Source of the DNA: Microbotryum silenes-acaulis
Lineage: Eukaryota; Basidiomycota; Microbotryomycetes; Microbotryales; Microbotryaceae
Direction: 5' to 3'
DNA: 64,000 nt
NCBI GenBank assembly: GCA_003665825.1
Contig: QPFY01000006.1
Location: 1 to 64,000, forward strand
Of the stretch, positions 38,478 through 47,715 are shown one piece after another. Numbering within the stretch: position 1 is the stretch's first letter; the number at the start of each line of letters is the position of its first letter. A model generated the notes under the pieces. It was given only the letters and a program-made list of their open reading frames with translations. It was not told the origin of the DNA and did no database searches. Both the position numbers and the translations under genes were made by a program.

Positions 38478-41370
38478 ATGACAAGTCCAACGCCACTCCA
38501 ATTCGCGCCTTTCTCCTCGTCCATTACCCCCGCATTCTGGCAAGAACTGACACGGCTCAAACTGCACGTGCTGCAGCTCTCGGACGCGCCCGTCGACGTG
38601 TATGCGAGCTATGGCAAGGGTCGCACGGTGCAGGATCGCTTGACGGGGCAGCAGGTCGCTTTGACGCGTGCTTTGGAGTTGGATGCGAGTGGGCTGGGCA
38701 CGAAGGGGTACGTTTCGGTGATCTCAGTGGGCGAGCCAAGGCCCGGACTGGAAGCGGGTGCGACGTCGCACCAGAGAGTGGCATGCAGGACATTGTCGCA
38801 GCAGTCATCACAGCTTTGTGTACCGAGTGGGTTCGGATGGTAGTGAACTCTAACATGGCGTGTAGCTTCCATCCGGTGGTGGACTTGCTGCCGTCAACCT
38901 CGATCAGCTGCTTCATGCCGCCCATGTGGGGGTCGGACCCGGCTCGACGCATCCGATCTGATCGCCAACATAGTCCATCGCTAATCACGGGCACCATTCG
39001 TTTCTTCCGCACAGTCCACCAAGCCAAACTTCTGCAGACAATGTGGTCCTTTCCGGGCGGCTGCGCAACTTGAACACGATCGAGGAGTTCAAAAACTCGG
39101 ACAAGGCCGCCATGCTCGATCAACTCGGTGAAGAGGTCCGTCCTTCGCGAGAAACGCCCCGATAGTCTCGGCAATAACCCATGCTTTCGCCTTGTCGATC
39201 ACAGATATGGCAGAGGATGACTTCAGGCGGCGTTGCACCGACAGAATCTGAGCTCAATCCGTTCCTCATGATCACCTTCGCGGACCTGAAAAAGTACCGG
39301 TATTACTACTGGTGTGCGTTCCCGGCCTTGTTGCAAAAGCCGGCTTGGGAAGTGTCGGGCGATTGGGAAGATTTTCCGCATGACCAGGTACGCGAGATCA
39401 GAAACGCGAAGATGAGCTGAGAGGCCAACCAGTTTACTAACGACGCTTTCGTTTGCATCTTGGAGCTTGACCTGTCTCCTCTCGAGTCGGCATCGTTCCA
39501 GCTGGCCAAAGCCATAGAAGGACAAGAGGGCCACACTCTTGCTCCCCTCTCGCAAGCGACCGAGTTCTTCGAGGGCGTACTTCCCAACGAGGTGAGCCGT
39601 GAGAGCTATGCGAGGTAGAGTGTAACGCTAGACGTAGAAAAGACAAGACCTGACACAGACGCGTCACTCTGCAGCGCAAGCTCATCTTCACCGACCCGTC
39701 GTCGCATCCCAACGCTGTGGGCTGGCCCGTCCGGAACGTCCTCACCTATCTTGCCCGAGCGCACCATATCACCTCCATTCGTCTCATCTCTGTTCGTGAA
39801 TCCTCCCTCCGGACCGTCCTCATCTCGATCCCCGCCCCGGTCCCAAGTACTCGGCCAAGCGTCATCGGCTGGGAGAAGAATGACAAGCTCAAGCTCGCTC
39901 CCCGCGTCGCCGACTTGGCACCCCTCATGGACCCGACCAAACTCGCCGACCAAGCCGTAGACCTAAATCTCCAACTAATGCGATGGCGCATCCTCCCCGC
40001 GTTGGATCTGGACAAGATCAAGCATACCAAAGTACTCTTGTTGGGAGCGGGGACGTTGGGGTGTTATGTCGCGCGGACATTGATGGCTTGGGGGGTGAGG
40101 AAGATCACCCTCGTCGATTCAAGCACGGTCTCCTTCTCCAACCCCGTCCGACAACCCTTGTTCGAGTTTGAGGATTCGTTGAATGGGGGTAAACCCAAAG
40201 CTCAAGCGGCGGCAGATTCGCTCAAGAGGATCTACCCTGGAGTCGTGAGCGGCTTTGCAGAGGTTCCGTGAGGGTTCATCTTGCTAACCCCACATTATAC
40301 GTCTGCAACCGATCACAGGATGCCACAGGAGTGTCCCTCTCGATCCCCATGCCTGGCCATCCTATTCCTCCCGTACTGCAAGAGCAATCCAAGAAGGATG
40401 TCGCAGTTCTCGAACAGCTCATCGATGGGCATGACGTCGTCTACCTGCTTATGGACTCGAGGGAGAGTCGGTGGTTACCGACTTTGATTGGCGCATCAAA
40501 GCAGAAGGTCAGTTGTGCCCTTTTCGAGAGCGCTACATGATTGATCTAACATCTGAATCTCTGCAAATGTTTCAGCTCGTCATGAATGTCGCTCTTGGGT
40601 TCGACACATTCCTTGTCATGCGCCACGGGGTCCCCTCATTCCGCCCACCCGCCGAACCAGCGGCCCCCGCTCAGCCTGGCCAGCCATACAGGGGCCAATT
40701 AGGGTGCTACTACTGCAACGATATCGTCGCACCCATGGACGTGAGTTCAGGTGATAGTGTTTGAGATGGGTCGGAGCCTTCATCGATTGACGTCTTTGAT
40801 GCTGCCCAACCAAACACCCACAGTCCTTGACCGACCGAACATTGGACCAAATGTGTACCGTCACCCGACCTGGGATCGCCTCGATCGCTAGTGCTACAGC
40901 TGTTGAACTCATGGTCTCGCTTTTGCAACATCCGCAAGGTGCACGAGCTCCATCGGACGTAAGCATACCTGCGAACGCGACGACGACTGCTGTACCGGGT
41001 GAGGATGGTGGAGAAGGATCTTGTTTGGGCGTTGTGCCGCATCAGATCAGAGGGTATTTGAGTTGGTTCGAGAACCTCAAAATCACAGGACAGGCGTACG
41101 ACAAGTGTACGGGATGTAGCCGGCATGTGAGTAGCACTCGCAAAATGATTACATTCCGACTTGAGGAATCTGATGTCTACAAGCGTTTTTCATCAGGTCA
41201 TCGAGGCCTACGGAAAAGAAGGCTTCGCGATGCTCGTCCAAGCGTTCGAAGATGCCAAGTACCTCGAGCGGTTGACGGGATTGGACAAGATTGAGGAAGA
41301 GACGGAGAGGATGATGGAAGGGATGGAGGAATGGGACGAGGAAGTTGAGGAGGTTGAGCCGGAGATTTAG
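38478..41370 (+). CDS. ATG7: Autophagy E1-like enzyme Atg7
   Basis: Atg7 activates Atg12 and Atg8 by adenylation and thioester formation, then hands them to Atg10 and Atg3. The start at 38478 gives [20 protein letters not shown], and the N-terminal domain follows ([50 protein letters not shown]). The ATP-binding fold begins at [18 protein letters not shown] (near 40030-40085), then [20 protein letters not shown]. The thioester Cys sits in [12 protein letters not shown] near 40833-40868. The C-terminal end is acidic ([11 protein letters not shown]), and the family often ends acidic. At least eight introns are needed. No lesion is apparent. Confidence 0.95.
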
Positions 41371-42076
41371 AGTGGTTTCTGAGGGGGAGGCGGGTGTTCT
41401 TGGTTGATAGTGTATAAGGCAAGAGTTGTCATTGGTAGTGGGTTCTTCGACTTGCTCAACAAACACTGGCAACGCGCGTCATGCTCTGTTTATTTTACCG
41501 CGAGAAGTATTCAAGCTGCAAATTAGTATTCATGCTGCAAATCGGAGATCTGGTGAAGGAGCCTGAGACCGCGCATCGATCGACCTCGCGTCGAGGAGTG
41601 CTAGCTGACTTCTGAGTCGCACGGACCAGCCGGTCCAAGAGCAGAGCATTACTGAGCACATTGCAGTGACAGATGCAACGAAGATACCAATCAAACAAAC
41701 AAAAACCCCTTTGCCCCCAACTGGGGCGATGCTGGTGAAATAGCATGACGTAATTGGTCGAGCACAGATTGTCGCACCTGTCAAGAGCCACGCGGGCCAA
41801 GTGTCCGAGATCCCTGTCAATCTCCGCATCGCACGTGGTGCAGCGCTCGGGCCCTATCTGACAACAGCGAGTCCGTTGGATGTTCCCGAGATATGAGAAG
41901 AGGACAAAAAATGCCAACAAAAGATCGCGAAAAGACAGGCTCTCGCTACCTCTCATAAAGACAGTGGCGAAGAGGTCGTGCCCGGTCCACCCGGCAGCAT
42001 AGTTTCGGATGGTTATCATGCTTCAAAGAGACCATGCCGCCCCGTCCGCCCGGGGCCCAAGCGCAAGTAGGTCTAC
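41371..42076. other. Spacer between ATG7 and the repeat island
   Basis: No gene is recognised. A minus-strand open frame at 41495-42019 has no known features. Confidence 0.45.
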
Positions 42077-42780
42077 TGTAAGGTATGCGCCTCTGATGTG
42101 CATTACATACAATGTGTCGTTCTTGGCCGCTAGGCTAAGCAAGTCGTAACTAGAACTCGATAGTTCTAGCTACTCAGAGGCTACTTATAGGGCTGTTCTG
42201 TGGCCTTACATCTACGCTGGGTGGGAATAGTTTCGGGTGGTTGTCTTTTCTTCAATTGCAGAATCGGTCTACTCTTCCAAGACGGTAGGTGGACCAAGCG
42301 TGTGGAAAACCTGGGTCAGACACACTGATGTGAAACTCAGTCGAGAATCGAGACTCGGTGTCTCGGAAATGAGTGCCGCCACAGGGGTAGACGCGGCCTT
42401 GGCTGTGCGTGCAAGAACATTCCCCGTTCTATCCCAGCGGTCCAACGGGCGCTAGGCTTGTTGGCATCGAATCAGATGCTAAGGAATTCTTATAATGCAA
42501 AGTGGTATTCCTCTGTGACACTTGTCACATATGTCGCCGGAACTGGCTCAAGGCAAAGCTGTTCAGTCACCTGGCCAGCGTTGTAAGGCATTTCCTTACA
42601 GGGGATCTCCGTTGACACTTGGTCAAAAAGGGGAGGGTGTAAGGGGATGCCTTACAGAACAGCCCTATAAGTAGCCTCTGAGTAGCTAGAACTGCCGAGT
42701 TCTAGTTACGACTTGCTTTTAGCCTAGCGGTCAAGAACGACAGATTGTATCTTATGCACATCAGAGGCGCATACCTTACA
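42077..42780. mobile_element. Non-autonomous element with long terminal inverted repeats
   Basis: A 704-bp element is bounded by inverted repeats of about 134-142 bp: left 42077-42210, right about 42639-42780. Both ends start TGTAAGGTATGCGCCTCTGA read inward. The right arm carries a 7-bp extra word near its inner end. The interior (about 430 bp) has no convincing coding frame but contains two further TGTAAGG...CCTTACA hairpins near 42583 and 42639. No clear target duplication was found (flanks GTCTAC and AGCGTC). It resembles a MITE or an inverted repeat built from an unknown DNA transposon. Confidence 0.75.
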
Positions 42781-42933
42781 AGCGTCATCTGATTCACTTG
42801 GTCTGTGCATCACCCGCCTGACCCAACGACACTACCTAGGATCCACGGATATCTAGTGCTGGAAGCTCCGAACGGTCGACCGTTGCAAGCACAACGCTCC
42901 CTCCTAGGTACCTGCACTAAATTGTTTCGCACG

Positions 42934-43365
42934 TGTTGTGGGAAATTAGTGGGGTCGGCGGTCCAGAGGGACTTATGGTCTTAGCAGTGGCGCGGGGCGC
43001 GCGGGTGTTGTGCGGGGTCCGGTAGAGGCGGCAAAGGCGGCTGGTTGTTTACATGAGATTGCGTCTTTTGGCCTAGCTGTTTTTCTCTCTTCTCCACCAC
43101 GCACTCGATATCACATCTCGCCCATTCGCTCTGTTACAGTCGATTTTATTTTTTTTGGACTGGGGCTCATAAATTGCAATCCTTCGGGTTGGCTGGGACC
43201 GCTACAAAAAGAGCTAAAAGAGGTTATAAAGCAACGACGGCAAGCAGTTGGGTGAAAGTCAAACCCCTGCGCGCAAAGAGCGCTGCGATTGACCTTTAGC
43301 GATCCACTATCTCACATTAGGTCATCCATCGACGCCACGTAACTAGAGACGCTCCTACAACAACA
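42934..43365 (+). repeat. 5' LTR of the short copia-type element
   Basis: It is nearly identical to the 3' LTR at 1446-1733 once the 140-bp insertion is set aside. It starts TGTTGTGGGAAATTAG and ends CCTACAACAACA. Confidence 0.9.
43146..43285 (-). mobile_element. 140-bp SINE-like insertion inside the LTR
   Basis: The insertion is absent from the otherwise matching LTR at 1446-1733. The target word CGATT is duplicated at 43141-43145 and 43286-43290. On the minus strand the insert ends in an A-rich tail (CCAAAAAAAATAA), the mark of target-primed reverse transcription, and starts near a G/C-rich hairpin and a B-box-like GGTTTGACTTTC. Its source RNA is unknown. Confidence 0.7.
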
Positions 43366-43396
43366 GGTAATGAGCCCAACGAGCTACCAGCTGCTC
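43366..43396 (+). other. Primer-binding site complementary to tRNA-Met D arm/anticodon part
   Basis: The sequence directly after the LTR reads GGTAATGAGCCCAACGAGCT and on to ACCAGCTG. Its complement is a D-arm to CAU-anticodon stretch typical of a tRNA-Met. Drosophila copia and yeast Ty5 are known to prime from an internal (half) initiator tRNA-Met, so this placement fits the family. Just downstream, GCGGTTCGAATC at about 43412-43430 resembles a T arm. Confidence 0.65.
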
Positions 43397-43544
43397 TTGT
43401 TGTCTAGACATCTGCGGTTCGAATCTCGCCCACTGTAGCAATCCATTTTTGGGGGATGCGTCCCAAGAGGTGAAAAAGTTCCTCTCCTTGTGCTACATGC
43501 AAAGGATGCAATAATGTGATGATTCATGCTAGAATCAGTGGGAG

Positions 43545-43632
43545 TGTTGAAAGAGGATTCAGCGCATGCATCTCTTGAAGGTGCCTTCACTTTTGGTGTA
43601 CTGGTTAAGGCGACCAGGATGGTTTTACAACA
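43545..43632 (+). repeat. 88-bp LTR-like repeat at the 3' end of the element
   Basis: It matches 2273-2360 at nearly every position and follows the purine tract as a 3' LTR should. Confidence 0.75.
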
Positions 43633-43639
43633 GCACGTC

Positions 43640-43875
43640 CCCGACCCCTGAACGCGACAAAAGCGTGGCCCGGGCGACGTCCGAACCGGTCCAAATTGGC
43701 TCTTCCCCTATTGTCCAGCTGACGCGCCCGAAATCAATTTTGGTAAACCTGAATCCGTGCCACCGCGGGCCACCCTCGTTCTTTCCTTCCTTTTCCTGTG
43801 TGCTCTCATAACTAAGTCTCCACTCATCAAAGTCCCACTTCCAACGTGTCAAACCTCCAAGCCAACGCACGAAAC
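43640..43875 (+). promoter_or_regulatory. Conserved upstream region of secreted-protein gene copy B
   Basis: It matches the reverse complement of 3434-3740, with shared blocks around GACCCCTGAACGCG, CTGACG and CCGTGCCACC. A pyrimidine-rich run before the start is shared too. Confidence 0.55.
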
Positions 43876-44413
43876 ATGGTCCACTTCCACCTCGTTGGAC
43901 TTGTCGCAGTCGCGCTCGCGATCCAATTCCCCTCAGCGCTAGCAACCTTCAACTCAAAAGTGTCAACTTGAAGCCGACCTCGTTACAACGGTTCGTCCTG
44001 ACCCTTTCTGATGGTCCTTCCGATCTCACTTGTCATTTGGACTGACTCCAATGACCGCCTTGCCTTGGCTTTGGCCGCCTAGCGCAAAACTGACTGTACA
44101 CACTACGGTCCAGACGTTGCCAAGAGTCCCGCTTCGCGTGACCAGCATAATCACTTGTGCATGTGTTCAGACGATAAGTGGTACGAAAAATGGGACAGCT
44201 GCCTCGCTCAAGGTCGGTTGCTTCCCTGAAATCGACAGCTGATGTTAGTGGTCTTCAAGATAGCTTACGCACTGTCTACTTCGGTGTCCCTCAGTGACGA
44301 ACCCCAAATGGAAGACCAGCATCGACAACGACAGGGCAAACCGCTGCAAAACGTGCAACAAGATGGTTGAAGACACCCCATGGACTAATCCCGTCCCGGG
44401 TGAGTCCGTTTGA
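43876..44413 (+). CDS. Small secreted cysteine-rich protein, copy B
   Basis: This is a predicted secreted protein of 110 residues and unknown role. The start at 43876 gives the signal peptide MVHFHLVGLVAVALAIQFPS, homologous to copy A at 3088-3433. Reading straight on gives an early stop, but three exons join in phase: 43876-43959, 44083-44212 and 44295-44413, with CTAG and CTCAG acceptors. They give DCTHYGPDVAKSPASRDQHN, then HLCMCSDDKWYEKWDSCLAQ, then RCKTCNKMVEDTPWTNPV. Six cysteines follow the signal peptide, including CMC and CKTC. The first donor (GTGTCA) is weak. The gene sits between a copia-type element and repeats. An effector or wall role is possible but unproven. Confidence 0.6.
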
Positions 44414-45592
44414 TAGTACACACAGCCACACGGGTTACACACCACGTAAACTGCCATGCCGGGCACGCACACCATTGTATCGTCGCTGATCAAGCTCCCT
44501 TCGCTTGCAAATTGCGTTAGTTGCCCGGGGATGCTAGGCCAAACGCATATGAGCGAACAGACGTCCAACTTGGCCGTCCCCTCGAACGCTCGCCGTCGAT
44601 TTGTACCGTCGATCAACCGTTCAAGCTCACCGTTGTGGCCGCCTTTCGACACACCTGCCCCGTTGAGATGATTTGTCTTCAATAGATAGAGTTCTACTGC
44701 TGTGTCTTGTCTTTTCGTAGAGCCGTCTCCCCTTTTCCCCAAGCCAGTTTTTATCCTCGCATTCCTCTACAGCAATCGATCGAAGTCTTGGCTTGTTCAA
44801 AAGAAGTTGCCGTCAGAAGTGAGCGTGCCTTGAAGAGCAGGATCAAATTACCGCCAAGCAGCGGGTCCCAGTCTCGCCTACTACAAGAGCATAGCCTCAG
44901 GGCATTGCCGAAATTTAAGCTTGAGCTGCGGCTGCTTTCGTCTACGCTCTTTTCCTGCTCCGCAATTATGTCTCCCCGGTGCGGGCAGCACGGCCCCGAT
45001 CTCTAGGCTGCTCCAGTCGAGGCGGGCCCCGGTGCTCATCTTCGCCATTCCAGTCGCTCACACCGCTTTTCCTGTCCGACCTCTCTCATGCACTCTTTTC
45101 CCAAACTCACCACCTTTCGCATGAAAACTCTACCTCGGTTCTTGAGCTGAGAAGCGCGCTATGACTTATGACACTGCATCGAGGCGGAACTCCCCGCGAT
45201 CAGCCACGTGGGAAAGGAGATGGACTAGTACCTTGACTAGGAGCCACAGCGCATGTGACACTGATTCGAACAACCGAGGTAGACGGTACCTGCGAGCGGG
45301 AAAGACACAACCATGAGCTTTACTACTTGGCAAGCTTTCACTATGGAGTGCTAGAATGACTCGACTCTCACGACCGAAACAGACCGAACTCAAGCTGGCA
45401 TCGGTCACGGACGGGTAACGCGCTCAAAGGTGAAGAAACAAACCGGATCGTTGCAAGGCGGAAGAGAAGACCAATCCGAAAAAAAAAAGAAAGATTGAAA
45501 GAGTAGATGTGACAAGATTCGCCCCCCCCCCCCCCCTTCCCGCGCTGAAGTGCCATTGTCATGTCCAGGTGGACAATGTCCTCATCCATGAT
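44414..45592. other. Gene-free stretch downstream of copy B
   Basis: The part up to about 44740 shares patches with the inverted 2649-2700 region. A run of 15-16 C lies at about 45522-45537. No gene is recognised. Confidence 0.5.
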
Positions 45593-45744
45593 ATCGCAGA
45601 AACGGTGCGAGCGCGGAAGCGACTCTTCCGATAGGAGAGAGGTAGCGACGTCGAGAAGTCAGGACCATAATGTAAAGCAAGTGATGAGAAAGCTACCAAG
45701 AGTAAACAGTGGGCCGCGCGGAAGAAAAGTCGATATTGTCAGTC

Positions 45745-46083
45745 AGCCTGGTGGGGGTCGATCGCTCGCCTGGCGAATCCAATTGGGTCCGAGCACTGAA
45801 TGGGTTGAATTTGTCCATCAGGTCGAGAATGTCTACATCCCTGACATCTTCATGTAATTCCAAGCTCGTGCTCGTATCAAGGCTAGTCTTACCCGCGAAC
45901 AATCCTGCGGTAAGGACTATTCGCCCCTCCACCTAACCCCCTACTAGTAACCTTATGCGTCCACTAACCTCAGTCCTGGCCCGATCGTAATGGCACCGCC
46001 AAACACGCCGGTGGCTGAAGGTCTCGGATGTGCACTACATCAACATCACGGGGACCGCCAGTGGAAAGTACAAGGATTTGTGA
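45745..46083 (+). pseudogene. Relic of a GH28 polygalacturonase
   Basis: Two short blocks in different frames read like the C-terminal half of a fungal (exo-)polygalacturonase: STEWVEFVHQVENVYIPDIF (about 45795-45855) followed by a shifted ARIKA-like piece, and WLKVSDVHYINITGTASGKY (about 46012-46071). In GH28 enzymes the corresponding parts are VENVxxxN and ISDVxxxNITGTSSGK. No start, catalytic Asp pair or complete frame is present. It lies between inverted repeats, which suggests capture and decay. Confidence 0.6.
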
Positions 46084-46131
46084 AAGGCACGAGATCGTGC
46101 CATTTGATATGTGTCTGTGCCTGTGGTATCT

Positions 46132-46170
46132 GTTTTTTATTTGATAGACTTCATTAACAGCATAATTATA
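46132..46170 (-). repeat. 40-bp dispersed AT-rich repeat, copy 2
   Basis: This is the reverse complement of the stretch at 27921-27960, lacking its CTAT doubling. Confidence 0.6.
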
Positions 46171-46389
46171 TGCGCGGATGCGCGTGCGTTTAGTCATTAG
46201 TCACTTTGGTATTGGAGTTTGATCTGTTTAAGTTAGGGAGCGCGCGAGGCTTTCTTCCCGCGCGGCTGTTTACTCTTGGTAGCTTTCTCATCACTCGCTC
46301 TACATTGTGGTCCTGACTTCTCGGCGTCGTGCACCCTCACCTATCGGAAGGCTTTACTTCCGCGCTCGCACCGTTTCTGCGATAGATCG

Positions 46390-47241
46390 CTCTCGAGCCT
46401 CACTGATTCCGAGTCCAAACTAAAGGATCGAACGGTGTAATTCGCAGGCGAAGAAAGACTACTAACAGGACTAAGGTGCTGCGGCGCCGCGCGCGAGGGC
46501 AAGCGTGAGGCCGCTGAGGATGTGAGAACGTGCGACCGGGGCCGTGTGGCAGCGCCGAAGTAGCTCCATCTGTATCCACGTCTCACAAGGGCGACGCGTT
46601 TGAGCGCGGCTATCACTCACAGCAGCCCTGTACAGCATGGAGTAAGCAGATCCACTTAAGTTCCTGTACCAGGCAATCTATCGGCGCAAGCCGAAGAAGT
46701 CTGCGGATCACAAAGCGGACTTTTCTCCAATTCAGATTCAATTGCGGAAGCCTTGCACTCATGGCAGTGATCTAACTTATCTAACTTATCAAAGTTCTAA
46801 CTTATCTATAAAAACGACTGTCGAGACAAAGAACGTCAAAGAACGTCAGAGAACGAAAGACAAACCACGTGGCGTGACGTCATAAGCAACTCTCGGTCCA
46901 GCGCGTCCCAGCGGCCCAGCTAGCTAGCGCTGTTTCAGCATGGGTCGGCCAGCGACAGACCGTTTCGTCTACGTTCGCCGAGGTTCCATTTTCCTCCAAA
47001 TGATTCTCTACTTCCCGAAGCAGGCTGAGACGACCTGTCTTGCGTGTCTACCACATCGTAGCGTAGTTACTTCGATCGTCCAGTTCCTGTCACTGCCGAA
47101 ATGTCATCTGCAAACTTTCACGTACAGAAGACTCCAGTACGAATCTTCACGCAGAACAGAGGGGCAGCAGAGACGTCGGCAACGTGAGCGAGCTGAGCGC
47201 GCCGCCCGCGAGACTGAGCGTGCCGTCAGCGAGGCTGCAAG
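46390..47241. other. Repeat-rich spacer before the Helitron fragment
   Basis: It contains TCTAACTTAT repeated three to four times near 46770-46810 and GAACGTCA words near 46826-46856. The frame 46940-47272 may be a decayed upstream part of the Helitron helicase but is not recognisable with confidence. Confidence 0.45.
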
Positions 47242-47700
47242 GTGCCTTCTCCGACATCGTTTGCGGATCTGAAGACTTTCAATGGTGTGGAGTTTCGAAC
47301 ATTCCGGGAAACCTGTGTCGAACGGGGACTCCTACGCAACGACGCTGAAGCCGACAGATGTCTGACCGAAGCAGCGGTCTTCCGTACTGGCCACGAGCTG
47401 CGACACCTGTTTGCCATGCTGTTAACGGCCGATGATGGAGTGACAAACGCGGCGCAGTTATGGACAAAACATTATGAAAACCTCACTCAAGACGTCGAGT
47501 ACCACCTACGAAACCAAAGACGACAGCCGATCATCACACCCGAGCATGTACTACTTGCCGCAAGTCAAGCAAAGTCGTTGAAGAGAGGGCTAGATTTCAT
47601 TGCGAGTTCCGATTTCACCTGGACAGTACTGAGCCAGGGTTCTTGTGTAGAATACAAAACACATCGTAATATCCAAGAGGGCACAAAGGAACTTGTTACG
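47242..47700 (+). mobile_element. Helitron helicase fragment
   Basis: An open frame reads SFADLKTFNGVEFRTFRETC, then GLLRNDAEADRCLTEAAVF and RTGHELRHLFAMLL, then LWTKHYENLTQDVEYHL. This is the conserved linker segment of the Pif1-like helicase of Helitron rolling-circle transposons (pattern SFxDLxTxNGVxxxTFxEAC, GLL..D.E...CL.EA, LR.LFA..L). Only this piece is present; the Rep nuclease and the helicase Walker motifs are missing. It abuts the 3' end of the GH3 gene. The open frame continues antisense into that gene to 47820, which is likely chance. Confidence 0.75.
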
Positions 47701-47715
47701 GTACGCACTGTCTCA

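Larger units (their letters stand above)
42934..43632 (+). mobile_element. Short non-autonomous copia-type LTR element with unequal LTRs
   Basis: The element is flanked by a perfect 5-bp duplication, GCACG at 42929-42933 and 43633-43637. In order it has a 5' LTR (42934-43365, containing a 140-bp insertion), a primer site matching part of tRNA-Met (43366-43396), about 140 bp of non-coding interior, a purine tract CAGTGGGAG (43536-43544) and an 88-bp terminal repeat (43545-43632). There is no coding capacity, so it would need proteins from a full copia element such as the one at 1-1733. The oddity is that the two terminal repeats share only their TGTTG and ACAACA ends. Confidence 0.75.
45593..46384. 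repeat. Inverted repeat pair flanking a GH28 relic
   Basis: The left arm 45593-45727 and the right arm 46252-46384 are inverted copies. They share ATCGCAGAAACGGTGCGAGC, GAGAAGTCAGGACCA and GATGAGAAAGCTACCAAGAG. The arms are about 133 bp with small differences. Together with the interior they make a 790-bp unit that could be a mobile or rearranged block. Confidence 0.8.

Noticed and set aside
42121..42760. Target-site duplication of the inverted-repeat element
   Set aside because: Flanks GTCTAC and AGCGTC do not match at any reasonable length, so none is claimed.
43960..44300. Early stop in secreted-protein copy B, suggesting a pseudogene
   Set aside because: Two introns with good acceptors give a continuous 110-residue protein, so pseudogene status is not required.
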